This document shows positions 10,421-21,150 of a DNA stretch of 64,000 nt, piece by piece. Location of the stretch: NCBI GenBank assembly GCA_963969365.1, contig OZ017746.1, positions 744,001 through 808,000 of the forward strand, written 5' to 3'. The stretch is from Asterochloris sp. CNOR1 (taxonomy: Eukaryota; Chlorophyta; Trebouxiophyceae; Trebouxiales; Trebouxiaceae). Each line of letters opens with the position of its first letter. Position 1 is the stretch's first letter. The translations under genes and the position numbers were made by a program. The notes under the pieces are model-generated. The model was not told the DNA's origin, did no database searches, and saw nothing but the letters and a program-made list of their open reading frames with translations.

Positions 10421-11660
10421 ATGCGCTGGGACATCGAGCAAGCCGGGCTGCAGCTGCTGAGCCGCATGCATGTGGACCACTGCAAGGGGGAGCTCTGGTC
10501 CGGCAGGCTGCAGGAGGGTGGCAAGGTCTATGAGGTCCGGCCCAAGGAGTTGATGTCAGGCCCACTTGCCCGCCGACCTGACTGCATCCCTCTGCCTGCA
10601 GGTGGCAGTCAACTGGTTGCCAGACATTGGCAGTGGCCCAGATGTCATGCAGGGCTTCCTGCAGGAGATCAACCTGCTGTGCCATGCCACGCTGCGATGC
10701 CAGCGGGTCTGCAAGGTGCATGGGACCTGCATCAAGGAGGAGCGCATCTGCATCGTCATGCAGCTCTATAAGGGCTCCGTTGCACAGCTAATGGCTCAGC
10801 AGCAGGGTGAGCTGTGCTCGCTCCTTGCAGGCAGGGGCTGTGAGAGGCAACAACTTTCCAAAGGTGTGTGGTGGAAGCTGCATGCTGCATTTGCAGGTTG
10901 ACATCAAGGATCGCCCAGGGCACCAGGGCACCTATGTAGCACAGGCAAATTGCTTTTCTGGTAGGCATGAGAGGCCTCTCAGGTCAGGAGAGATCTGCAG
11001 GATCCTGGTGTTCTCAGTGGCAATGCTTCTTGCCTGCAGGAGAATATCGTCCCAGTGGAGGGGCCACGCCCCTTTAGCGTGAGCAATAACCAGGTCAGTG
11101 CTGCAGAAAACCATATTGTAGCTTGCTGTGCTTGACGCAGCTGATGGCTGCATACATGATGTGCGCAGGTCGGCAAACACTTTGATGGCATTCCTAGTGA
11201 TGACAACAAATATGAGCTGAATGCTTACATGAAGCACCGCTTTCCCCAGAAGTGACCATCAGAACCACTCTGCATCGCCACTGCTCAGCAGCAGCCCTGC
11301 TCGTCTTGACCCATGGACTGTGGCACACGTGCAGGAGTCCCTCTGCCGCTGGAGGTGGCGCTGCGATGGGGCATAGACGTGGCCACTGCTCTGGCAGAAT
11401 CACACCGGGAGGGCGTCTTCGTGCTGGACGTCAAGTAGGCTGCTCTTTTAAGGTTCTGGCAACCTGGCCTGCTCTGTGGGATGCAGATATATGCTGGCAC
11501 CTGCCCCAGCGATGCATGGAACAGCATATAGGCCCCAACATCTCTGGTGGACTCCAGGCCATTGTCCACCCTGCAGGCCTGCCAATCTGCTGCTTGACGA
11601 GCTGGGGAATATGGTGCTGGCTGATTCGGGCATCCCGCGCACGGTGGATACGATCTCTAA
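10421..11660 (+). pseudogene. Broken KEG-like protein kinase
   Basis: Pieces of a Ser/Thr kinase like those fused in plant/algal KEG-type ubiquitin ligases. An N-lobe start, GLQLLSRMHVDHCKGELWSG (about 10447-10506), is followed by an exon from 10602 to 10806 with FLQEINLLCHATLRCQRVC and ICIVMQLYKGSVAQL. The C-lobe start lies at about 11333-11433 with VALRWGIDVATALAESHREG and VFVLDVK ahead of a GT donor. From about 11576 comes PANLLLDELGNMVLADSGI. The normal HRD is replaced by VLD, and DFG reads DSG. Nothing past the activation segment (no APE or C-lobe helices) can be found. Between the N- and C-lobe pieces sit two exon-like stretches, ENIVPVEGPRPFSVSNNQ and VGKHFDGIPSDDNKYELNAY, ending in a stop at 11254. 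They do not belong to a kinase. I read this as a decayed gene copy, possibly with a foreign insertion. Confidence 0.6.
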
Positions 11661-12640
11661 AGTGTGGCCTGTGCAAAGCTGGGCACTCTTGGCAGGGGGT
11701 ACAGATCTGAGACATTTTGATGCAGAAGTACCCTGATGCGATCCTTGCAGATGTGGCTCACAGCCTGCACATGCATGTTGTTGACCTGTTGTGCACTCAT
11801 ACAGGTCTGGCCAGACTGGGCGGATGCACAGCCCTGCGAAGGCGCAGACCTGCACATTCATGTGCCTGTCCAGTTTTGTCCAAAGCCTGCAGGAGCCTAG
11901 ATCTGTGCTGGTGCAGTCAATGGCCACTGGCACGGCATGATACAAATCTGTGGAGCCCCAGAGGTTGCCCAGAACTGTGCACCAAAGTCTCAGTTCTGTG
12001 CATTCCAGCATTATCAGTCAAAAGCAGGAACTTTCACACAGTTGCTGCTAAGTGTAGATTACTGTGAGCTGGCTAAGCAGTGGCCAAGCGCTCACGACAC
12101 TGATGTAGATTTCAAAGCCTGCAGCAGGCCACAGACAAGTCAGGGCACTGCCAGCGCCAACAACTTGTGTTTCGCCCAGAGGGTACATGCTGCCATAGCA
12201 AGGTGCGCACATTCACAAGCTCAACAAGACTGTCACAATAGATGCAATAAGCAGTCAACACACCTCAGCACCTGCTGCCAACCCTGATATCAACAGCAAA
12301 GCTGAGCTGCTGCAGGCACAAGCAGTTGATTGTGACATCGTGGGAGTGCCTGCCGCACCTCCGGCTCAGACAGAGTCTGTGATGTGAGTATGTCAGCTCT
12401 GCTGCTCTGTCTTGCAAAGCAGGACGTTGTACTTTTGCTTCCAGACCTGCAGCTGATCAGACTGGTGCGATATGTGTCGCGCTGACCCTGAGGTACCTCC
12501 GCACCTGCAACCAGAAGGCATGCAGGTGATTCGGTGAAGTGTGGGACCATGCACAAGGGGTAGGCTGCAGCGTACAATAGGAGACGTCAAAGTTGCAGCA
12601 CAGCACCTGACTGCATTCTGTGAGACACGTCTGGTGGGTG
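11661..12640. other. Stretch without a supported gene
   Basis: Short plus-strand exon-like pieces occur (for example about 12289-12390, encoding AELLQAQAVDCDIVGV), but there is no motif, no start codon context, and no convincing chain of splice sites. I see nothing else here. Confidence 0.35.
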
Positions 12641-12645
12641 CAGGC

Positions 12646-13252
12646 AGAAGGCGCTGCTGGTGAGCAAGATCAGGGTGCAGACAGTGCTGCAGAGCCACGC
12701 CAACATGGCAGCAATGGCAGGAGATATAAAGGAAGGAGTGCTCACCAGCTGCTCCGCAAAAGCCACCCTGGATGGAGTGGCATTCATCATGCGCAGCGCT
12801 GGATCCTCTTGCATGCATATGGCAGCAGCTACGTAGCTAGCTGCTCCACAAAAGCCACCCTGGATGGAGTGGTCTTCATCATCACCATGCGCAGCACTGG
12901 ATCCTCTTTCATGCATATGGCAGCAGCTACTGCCATACGAAAGGGGACAAAGTTGAAGGCCTGTGTCTTGGCGCCCGGCGCTGTTGTCCTGTATCTCTCA
13001 TCTGCACCGTGCTGGTGGCACTGGCATGTACATGGTTTGCCTTGCTCAGGGACAGCCAAGCCCACACTTCAGGAGACAGAAGAACAGCAGCTCTGACATG
13101 ATGCTGAGATTTGCTGCACCTCACTCGCTGGGCGTACTCTGCTGGTCACTGCAGGTGTTCCTGCAGGTATTCTACATGAGCAGTGTGCAGGTGCCTTGTC
13201 GATGGCAGCAATTGGGGAGGAGGCGCAGACGCAATACTTGAAACAGTGCTGA
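12646..13252 (+). CDS. Unrecognised exons of an unknown gene
   Basis: An open plus-strand stretch starts QKALLVSKIRVQTVLQSHAN and continues into SCSAKATLDGVAFIMRSAGS, ending at a GTAGCT donor-like site near 12833. The following copy of the same sequence reads SCSTKATLDGVVFIITMRS. A last exon-like piece near 13163-13252 encodes EQCAGALSMAAIGEEAQ and ends in TGA. The pieces look coding (helical, low complexity absent) but match no family I know. They sit between a dead kinase and a polymerase fossil, so this may be part of a mobile element or a decayed host gene. Confidence 0.25.
12747..12930 (+). repeat. Tandem duplication, 86/92 bp, inside exon-like sequence
   Basis: Copy 1 (12747-12832) and copy 2 (12839-12930) share most bases, both starting AGCTGCTCC and both ending GGCAGCAGCTAC. 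Copy 2 carries a 6-bp in-frame gain near the ATCATC run. Both copies stay open in the same kind of frame, so the duplication is young relative to its surroundings. Confidence 0.85.
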
Positions 13253-13259
13253 CACAGTC

Positions 13260-13790
13260 ATGCAGGTCAGATGCCCCATGACCCCTGCAGTCTTTATGTA
13301 GATGCCACAGCAGGCTTGGAAAGCCACCATGCTGCCTAAGTGCAATGTTGCTGGGCACCTTGCAGGCTCCAGGGTGGACTCGAAGTCTGCATACATCAAG
13401 TGGCCCTTACGCCACTTGTTGCAGTCCTTGCCAGAGCGTAGCTCCTTGTTATTTTTGTTGGGTAGCATCCCAAGAAGGCCCTCAATGTCTACGTACATAC
13501 ATGCTTCTCTGGCCTCCCAGCCACTGTGTGGTAGCCACAGTCTTTGCAAATGTCCACCTTATGACCGTGTTTGCTGAAACCCAGGGCTATGAAGGCTAAG
13601 GGGGGGGTCCTAGAGCAGCAAGAAGCGCAAAATGGAGCTTGACGATGACATGCCACCAACTGATGAGACAGACCTGGCATGCCCAACACCCCGCAACAGC
13701 TTTGACAGTGCACTGCCACGTGGCATAACGCTACTTCACCTTCACTGCCAAGTATCATGCCCAGCAGCTGCGCCTTAACAAGCACATGGC
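13260..13790 (-). mobile_element. Fossil fragment of protein-primed family B DNA polymerase (Polinton/Maverick-like or related)
   Basis: Minus-strand sequence shows a Cys/His segment (CKDCGYHTVAG, then H and C), a short linker with PNKNNKEL, and GHLMYADFESTLEP, the exonuclease I region of protein-primed PolB enzymes as found in Polintons, virophage-like elements and linear plasmids. Only this N-terminal part of the enzyme is visible. The fragment is broken, and no integrase, protease, capsid gene or terminal repeats were found around it. It looks old: a short relic rather than a recent insertion. Confidence 0.5.
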
Positions 13791-13860
13791 CCTGTGGATG
13801 GTGGGTGGGCAGCCCTCACAGTCCCAAGAGGAGGAGGCTGAATGAATTGACTGCCGCTCA

Positions 13861-14065
13861 TAGGCCTACATACACGCACACTCCTGCACCTGCTGACAGA
13901 CCCCTGTAACACCTGTGGTCTGCTAATGACACCCACCTGCCCCTACATACATGCACCCCGCGAGAGCACGTGCACCTCTCCGACCTGCCTACATATATGC
14001 ATCACGCACACCTTTTTACGCCCCACCTACCTGCCTGCCTACATACATACACCGAGAAGGCAGAA
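13861..14065. repeat. Imperfect CCTACATACA/CACGCACACC-rich repeat tract
   Basis: The unit CCTACATACATGCAC and variants recur at about 13866, 13945, 13987 and 14038, separated by CTGCC/ACACC-rich spacers of 40-60 bp. It is a degenerate minisatellite-like tract between the polymerase fossil and the tyrosyl-tRNA synthetase promoter. It does not resemble the plant/algal telomere unit. Confidence 0.5.
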
Positions 14066-14150
14066 GGCCCCCAATGACACGTCACCGCTGATGACGCCAC
14101 CCCACTAGTGACAGGTGCAGCCATTTCCTGGAAGCTGGTAGTAGCGGGTC

Positions 14151-14337
14151 CAAAGTGGGCTGCTTACACACACTTCTGCAGGTCGTTGCAGGCTGTCAAA
14201 AAGTGTACAGAAGCCGTCTCCCTACACAACTTTGGTAGCCGTCCATGCCCACTGCTAGAAGTGGCCTGCTTACACACGTGGGTAGGCTCTTAGAAACCGT
14301 CAGATGCGGCCGCCAAAGTGCTCTTGCTTACACACCC
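14151..14337 (+). promoter_or_regulatory. Three-copy motif upstream of tyrosyl-tRNA synthetase
   Basis: A motif of the form AAAGTGGnCTGCTTACACAC appears at 14151-14173, 14257-14277 and 14313-14337, all on the plus strand within 230 bp of the start codon. The spacing is irregular (about 105 and 56 bp), so it is more like repeated binding sites than a satellite. A regulatory role is inference from position. Confidence 0.4.
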
Positions 14338-14380
14338 AGTCTGACAGTGTCACTATACCGGCACAATTCTAATATATAGC

Positions 14381-17300
14381 ATGGCGGATGCTGAGAAGGC
14401 GGCTGAGCCAGCCAGTGATGTGGCAGAGCAGATGCAGGGATCTTCTCTGCAAGATGCCGCACAGTGGGTGATGGTTTGGCATTACCTTGCAACAGAGCTG
14501 TTCAGCAATTGCTCAGTAGCCCTCATGCTTCCCGGCACCTTTTGGCCAATCAGCATCAGGTGATGCCCGTCGGCAAGCATGTGACTGGCTGCCTGGCAGG
14601 TTGTCTGCTGAGGACAAGTATGAACTGGCCCGCTCAGTGGGAGAGGAGTGCATCCAAGAGGCAGAGCTGCGCAATCTGCTCGAGAAGAAGCCAAATCCCA
14701 TCGCCTACGATGGCTTTGAGCCATCAGGGCGGATGCATATTGCTCAGGTCTGTGTCTCAGGGGCATTGATGGAGCCAGCTGCGCTGCTGAAGTGGGCCGG
14801 AAGCACAGTATTGCAAGTTGATCAGTTCATTTGAGGCGTGCACATCCGTGGCTTTGGCCGTCTCAGCTGGACTGCTGATGTGGCCAGCAAATTTAAGTGC
14901 TGCAGGTGCCTCAGGACAGTTGTCAGGCTCATTGTCACCCTGCAGGGTGTCATGAAAGCTTTGAATGTGAATAAGCTCACCAAGAGCGGTGTAACGTTCA
15001 AGTTCTGGTGAGCCCCGAGTCCGCTGTTCAGCAATCAGCGTGCCCCTCTCCTACCCTCAGCACCAGAGCTGCTGTGCAGGGTGGCAGACTGGTTTGCACA
15101 GCTGAACAATAAGATGGACGGCGACCTGAAGAAGATTCAGGCAGTGGGAGAGGTGAGGTGAAAGTGCTGGAGTGGACACATTTATTGATCACGTCACCCC
15201 CGAGGACCTGCTCAGTTAGGCAGCCTTGCTTCACAGCTGTGCAGGGCATGCAGCAGCCCTGCCCTCCACGCCTTGTATTGACGCTGCAGCCTCGACGCCC
15301 TGTACCCACCCCCGGGAGCTCTCCTGGCCCCTGCAGTACATGGTGGAGATCTGGAGGGCGGTGGGCATGGACATGACGCGGGTCCAGTTCCTCAGCGCAT
15401 CAGACGAGATCAACAAGCGCCCAGATGAGTACTGGAGCCTGGTGATGGACATTGCGCGGCGCAACAACCTGAAACGCATTGTCAGGTACTTGCTGCAGCC
15501 CCCACGGCCCATAGCATGCACTTGGTGGCTTGCTGCCTGCAGTGGACAACTGAGCGTGCAGTCACCTGCAGCTAGCTGTCCAATGCTTGCTGCAGCCCTG
15601 TGCATGGCCCATAGCTTGGCCCAACTGTGCTGGTATTATGCCTAGAGCCCAGGCATGCCGATGTGACAGGAAGGTAGGGCTGCTCCATTTCGCCACAGCT
15701 GCTGCCACTGAAAGGAGCTGCTGAGTGTTTGGCTCGATTGCATCTCCGTGGGGAAGCAAGTCTTCACTGGGGCTGCCCTGCAGGTGCTCACAGATCATGG
15801 GGCGTAATGAGACAGACGAGCTGTCTGCAGCGCAGATCTTCTACCCCTGCATGCAGTGTGCTGACATTTTCTTCCTCAAGGTAAATGAGGCGCAAATGTA
15901 TTCCCTCTTGGGGGCCAGATGCTGCAGCTCTGCTGGGTGTGGGCATCAGGCATGCTCACCTTCCCTGTGGCTCATGGTGTTCCATGACATTGTGTGTGAT
16001 CTGCTTGAGGGGCCTTTGTGCCTCCTGCAGCCTTTTGTTAGGTTATGCACCATGCCACCCCTGAAAGCACTTTGCAGGCAGACATCTGCCAGCTGGGGAT
16101 GGACCAGCGAAAGGTCAACATGCTGGCGCGCGAGTACTGTGATGACTGCCGGCCCAAGCGCAAGCTGAAGCCCATCGTCCTGTCGCATGAGATGCTGCCG
16201 GGCTTGCTTCAAGTGAGGCCAGGCAGAGGAGAGGCCATGCACAGCTGCCTTGCAGAGCAGTACATCCAAAGGCTGCATCAATGTGTCTGGGCAGTATGGC
16301 CATGCACCCTGCGCAATCATGGCATCAACCGCGACATGTCACATGGCCTCACGCAGTCCACTACAGAACGCACTGGCACCATGCGCAGCATCTCATCCAG
16401 GTGCATGCACTGTATTGCAGGGCGCACTGTCACCATTCAGAGCATCTTCCCCTGCCACCCAGTTGTGCATGGCGGGGCGACTCGACATCATGCAAAGCTC
16501 CTGACACAGCAGCCTCCCTGCGCTGCAGGGGCAAGAGAAAATGTCCAAGAGTGACCCCAAAAGTGCCATCTTCATGGAGGACAGTGAGGCAGATGTGAAC
16601 AGCAAAATAAAGGGGGCCTTCTGCCCCCCCCAACAGGTGAGATAATAAACCCGCCCATGTACCGCCGCCAGCCACATGGATGCCCTCCACCATTTGAACC
16701 CACAGGTCCCCTTGCACAGCCTCATCTCTGCTTGCACCCGCAGTGCTCCAGCAGAAAGGTGTCAAAGGACCCCAGTGCTGCTGCCATGATGATGTGGCCT
16801 GGATTCCGAGAAGCAGACCAACAGCAGAGAGCTGCTGTTCCTCTGCAGGTGGATGGCAACCCCTGCTTGGCTTATGTCAGGCTCATTGTGCTACCCTGGT
16901 ACGGAAGCTTTGAGGTCTCCCGGAAAGCAGAGCAAGGAGGCAACAAGTGAGCTGATGCTCTGACTGCACTCATCACTAAGTTTAGCTGCAAAAATTGGCC
17001 TGAACCCCTGTGTGTAGCACAGTCTGCAGTCTGCTGTTCCTGTTGAAAGCTGCGCCCCACTTCCATCACGACATGTGCTGTGCAGGGCCTGCCTAAAAAG
17101 CTGTTGCCATGCCTCCTGCAGGGCATACACCAGCATCGATGATCTCAAAGATGACTATGGCAGTGGGGCTCTGCATCCAGGTCAGTCTGGGTCTAGCAAC
17201 CTGACGCTGCAGAGCGCAGCTGCTCAGATCTGGTGACAGCTGCAGGTGACCTCAAGCCTTCCCTCAGCCGGGCAATCAACCAGATACTCATGCCTGTGCG

Positions 17301-17457
17301 GAAGCATTTTGAGCAGGATGAGAAAGCAAAGGCCCTCCTCAAGAAAGTCAAGGTAGGCCAAGCTTTCTTCTGCACTGGCGCCCATTAGATCCTTTTCATA
17401 ATGTCGGTGATGACTTGCTGTCTGTCCTCGCTGCAGTCCTTCAAGGTGACAAAGTAG
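14381..17457 (+). CDS. Cytosolic tyrosyl-tRNA synthetase (EC 6.1.1.1)
   Basis: Charges tRNA-Tyr with tyrosine in the cytosol. Twelve exons join in phase to 379 aa plus stop: 14381-14463, 14600-14747, 14946-15007, 15080-15152, 15337-15485, 15784-15880, 16078-16212, 16529-16636, 16849-16946, 17122-17180, 17246-17352, 17437-17457. The class I HIGH-like box is the plant form PSGRMHIAQGVMKALNVNKL (split by intron 2). The tRNA/tyrosine pocket follows in VADWFAQLNNKMDGD and MGRNETDELSAAQIFYPCMQ. The KMSKS loop is GQEKMSKSDP at the start of exon 8. The C-terminus is SFKVTK. There is no EMAP-like tail and no targeting peptide (start MADAEKAAEPAS), which fits a short plant-type cytosolic enzyme. All introns are GT-AG. 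Confidence 0.95.
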
Positions 17458-17678
17458 ATTGCCAGAAGACAGACTGTTTCGACCTTTGGCTTGTTGAAGA
17501 CTTTGAAAGTTTCAAGTGGAATCAAGCTGGAATTCTCAGCTTTCCAGCATTGGATGTGACCTGGTCTCCCGCAGTCGCGAGAAAGCACGCACAGAGCACT
17601 GCACGCTGCTGTGCAATCGGAGTGGCCGAACTTTTGCCAATCTGACAAACACTAGCCTTCAGGCTTCAGGCTATCGGC

Positions 17679-19345
17679 ATGGGAGCAGAGTGGCTCAGCA
17701 GCGTTGCCCAACAAGCAACAAAATACATAGATGGTGTGGCTCCTCATGCTGGCATCAATGATGCAGTGCACATCATCTAGGTGGCGCCACCAGACGACAA
17801 GACTATGCTTGTACCAACCATCCCATGGCAAATGAGGATCTTGCTGCAGATGGACGTTACATGGCGGCATACAAAGTGCTGACAGCATCAGGCCAGCAAA
17901 ACGGCATCACGTATGATGGCATGGTGAAAGCCTGCCAGGAGCAGGGGCTGGGAAATTTCACCAGACTCCACGTGCGACGCCATGCAGCTGCTTAACCAGT
18001 CACGACCACACAGCATCTGGGCCTGCTCCCACCAGTTCTGGCGAACCCTTCTCAGTTGAAGTGGCACGTCAGACAGCCTTGCAGCAGTGTCAGGCACAGT
18101 GCCCTGAGATGTATCTGCGCAACTGCTGCGCAGGACATTGTGACACGCTTCCAGGAGTGCATTGATGCCATGGCCACTGAAACTGGCTGGACGGTCCAGA
18201 GCAACGGCAAGCTCAGGGCTCTTTATGGCAGGATGAGAAGTGGGTCTCTGCCTGTGAAAGGACCGTCTTGTTACTTTTGTTGCAGCACTGCTTTCCACTA
18301 AGCTCAGGAGCTTAGCGCTCATGTCATCTGTTGAAGTCTGTGATGCAGGCTGTGACCCACTGCCCTGCAGGTGACCAAGGTGCACACAGCTTCAAATTTC
18401 AGTCCGTGATAAACACCAAGATTGAGAATGTGGTGGCCATTGTCAGGGAGTGCGATCTGCTCAACGCCTTTGACAAAAATCTGAACGGCGAGGTGCTGTG
18501 GCGGCCGGACCTCTTTGAGACTGCAGGTAAGGTGCAGGTCTTGCTGCCGTGATGGGTACAGTTGACATCCTGCGAAGCAATGGGTCATATATGGTATTCT
18601 GCAGGGTCTGACTCAGCTGGCTTTCTCTGCAGTGCGCATCACAGCCAAGGGTTCTGTGGCTCTTGGAGGCTATGAGTACTGCTTGCATGCCCACGGCATG
18701 AACTTGGCAAAGGTGGGTTGCACTCATTGGACACGTGCGCAGTGCCAGCAATCGAGTCAAAGAGGTGGCCCCTTTGCATGCAGGAGGAAAGGTGCATCAT
18801 GGTTTTGTTGAACTCACTAGACACAGACCATCTTCCTGAGGGCTGCACTCCCCCGCCCGCGCCCTCCAGGAAGTTCACTCGCATGAAGCTTCTGCGGGGA
18901 TCATGCATAATGCTGCAGCCTCTCCAGGAGCGAGCTTCAGGCGAGGGCCAGACAGGCAGCTGCAGGCCCCCTGCTTATCTGCTTGTGTGCAGTCGAGCTG
19001 ATTTGCGCTGACCCAGGTTAAATGCCCTACACAGCTGAGATGTAGACATAATGTCTCACTGCCTGCACCCCTGCTGCTGCAGACGGCAAGGTACAGGTGC
19101 AGATGACCCTCCTGGTTCACATGGTGCCCTCCTGGAAGCTAACACCTGCCTGGTTTGCCAAACTCATCCTACGCATAGGTGCTCCCTTGCTGCACAAGGT
19201 CATCAGTAGCGCCCTGGCCAAGATGTTTGATGAGGGCAAGGGGGGGCTGCCAGCACGCATGCAGCAGTGTCCAGATCTCTACAATCTCATCAAGGAGTAC
19301 TATGATGACCTGTATGGAAGTGCAGCGGCACCTGTTCTCCAATAA
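17679..19345 (+). CDS. START-like (SRPBCC fold) lipid-binding domain protein
   Basis: Starts MGAEWLSSVAQQATKYID and is followed by DGRYMAAYKVLTASG and QNGITYDGMVKAC, a helical N-terminal part. Then comes DIVTRFQECIDAMATETGW, and the START-like core: HSFKFQSVINTKIENVVAIV, RECDLLNAFD, GEVLWRPDLFE, a later exon with LLRGSCIMLQPL, and the C-terminal helix in KLTPAWFAKLILRIG and ALAKMFDEGKGG. The gene ends in TAA at 19343-19345. START-like domains bind a lipid or sterol in a helix-capped groove; this protein's ligand cannot be read from sequence. Seven or so exons with CAG acceptors; those from about 18120 on join in phase, while the 5' exon limits (17679-18120) are less sure. It is transcribed in the same direction as the tyrosyl-tRNA synthetase, with only about 220 bp between them. 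Confidence 0.65.
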
Positions 19346-19592
19346 CATCCAGTGAGCAGGAGCCAGTGATAGCTGCTGTCAGAACTCAGTGTTGGCCATC
19401 AGAACACATGCCAGTCAGAACTCTTTTGTACCTGTCATAATTTTTGGCAATCAGTTTGCCACTGAAGCTGTTGCTCAACGACTGAAGTAAGGATCCTGCA
19501 TTACGGAGTGCACGGCCCCTTGTGCATCAAGCTGTTCGTGAGATGTGTTTTCATCTGCCGCGACAGTGGTTTTACCACAGTAGGCGCTGGTG

Positions 19593-21150
19593 TCAAGGGT
19601 TCCAGACAGGATTGCGGGATGAAGGGCGCATGCCAGTAGCTCCCTGCTGCCAATTTGCTGACTTTGGCATGGTGGAGCACAGGCTGGGGCCCCAGGACTG
19701 TGTCAAGCCAAAGGCGCTGCTGCTGCGACGGTTGATAGGGCGCCCAAATGTCTGCCTAGAGGCTGCGGCCCTGTCTGGCGCATCTGTCCTGTCTGGAGCT
19801 GAGGCTGCCTCTGCTGCAATGGCCATGCGTGGGCTGATGCCTTGAAGCTGCATCAACAGCTGAGGGCTGCGCTGCTTGACCTGCAGCCAGAGGGTCCTGA
19901 TGCAGGGGCATCTATGTAGTGAATGGGTCATTGTAAAGTTGTTGTTAGTCCATCAATCAATCAGTCTATCTAGTGCAGTAAATTTTGCCCGCCTGCCACC
20001 CAAGCATCACTGGCAAGACTTACCAGGTTGTGGACATCAACCAGCCTTGCCTGCAGGCCAGGAATGCCAGAGCTGTCATGTGCAGTTGTCATGTCAATCA
20101 GCCTGCTGCAAACTGAGGCTTGCTGACCTGCAAGAGCGCCAGCCTTGACTTCACGGCGTTGTATCGGAAGGCCACCTGATCTCTGAGGTGGGCCTCTGAG
20201 GCGGACTGGCACTTGCAGCTGAGGAGCTCCACAAATTTGTGCTGCATGCTCTGCACTGGCAATCTTGTGGTGTAAGTGTCAGCTGAGCTGGGTCATGCAT
20301 TGACAGGAAGGGCGAGTCCCATGGATATGCACAAGGCACAGCAGTCGCAGTGTCCAGCACTGCTGCACCATGCTGACAGGAAGAGCTGCTGTGGAGGTTC
20401 GCAGGGCAGTGCAGCAGTTCTCAAGAGGCGGCCGTCAAGGGGCGCACCAAGCCCGCAAGCAGAGTGCCACTCATGCGCAGCCAGAATATGCGGCTCGCCT
20501 GAATGAAAGAGAGGTCTGCCTCTCCATCTGGATGCAGCTCTAGGTAACAGAAGTGGGTGTGGGGTTGCCGCACGCACTCGTCCAGGCATGAGATGAGCAC
20601 TGATGGGAAGGCTGCAAAGTCCACCATGAGGCCCTGGCGCTGCTGCACCCCCTCAAACTGCTCAGGCGTGAGGCAGGAGGTGTAATGGAAGAACAGATTT
20701 GTCTCATTGCTCAGCTCTGCCTGCAGGGGGTTGCAGGGCTCCGGGCAAGCGTAAACGGGCAGACACCATGCTGTGCAGAGAGAGGCTGGCCGCATGCTGT
20801 GGAGACATGCTTGGATGCCAGCGCTGCTCTGCTGCTGTGCTCCAGCTACTCAAGGAAGTGGGCCTGTCAGGTGCTTGCTATTTCAGGTGGGCAGGTGGGG
20901 TGGCCAGTTGGCTGCCCAGTCGAGCAACGCAAGTCGAGCATCTGCGCGATCGTAAACTCTTTGGCGTCACCTTGATCTGCTGCGGCCTGCCAGAGCCACC
21001 AAGGAGGAAGACCCTGACCCTGATGGCCTCCAGGTCCCCAACACCTGCAGCAGCCCCGTCTGAGAGCGCGGCACGGCGCAGCTCACAGGGGATTTCCCGG
21101 TCATATATTTGCTTGAAGCCTCCCTCTGCAGCCAGCCACAGTGTGAGAGG
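19593..21150 (-). CDS. SAS6: SAS-6 centriole cartwheel protein (5' end uncertain)
   Basis: Builds the ninefold hub and spokes of the centriole cartwheel (Bld12 in Chlamydomonas). The exon ending at 20971 encodes KQIYDREIPCELRRA and EAIRVRVFLLGGSG, the first strands of the SAS-6 head. The exon starting at 20720 encodes NLFFHYTSCLTPEQFEGVQQ, QGLMVDFAAFPSVLISCLDE and THFCYLELHPDGEADLSFIQ, a close fit to the head core, whose family hallmark is QQGLLVDFxxFP. The exon 20250-20128 encodes the first coiled-coil stretch (HKFVELLSCKCQSASEAH, LRDQVAFRYNAVKSRLALLQ). A Ser/Arg-rich open stretch to 19593 is probably the tail. The middle (20400-20250) is less clear: FWLRMSGTLLAG departs from the usual family sequence. 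The first exon with the start Met was not fixed. It points away from ATR. Confidence 0.72.

Noticed and set aside
12600-14100. A complete Polinton-like element
   Set aside because: Only a small polymerase relic is present; no integrase, protease, capsid or terminal inverted repeats.
14373-14378. TATATA as TATA box of tyrosyl-tRNA synthetase
   Set aside because: It lies three bases before the start codon, far too close to drive that transcript.
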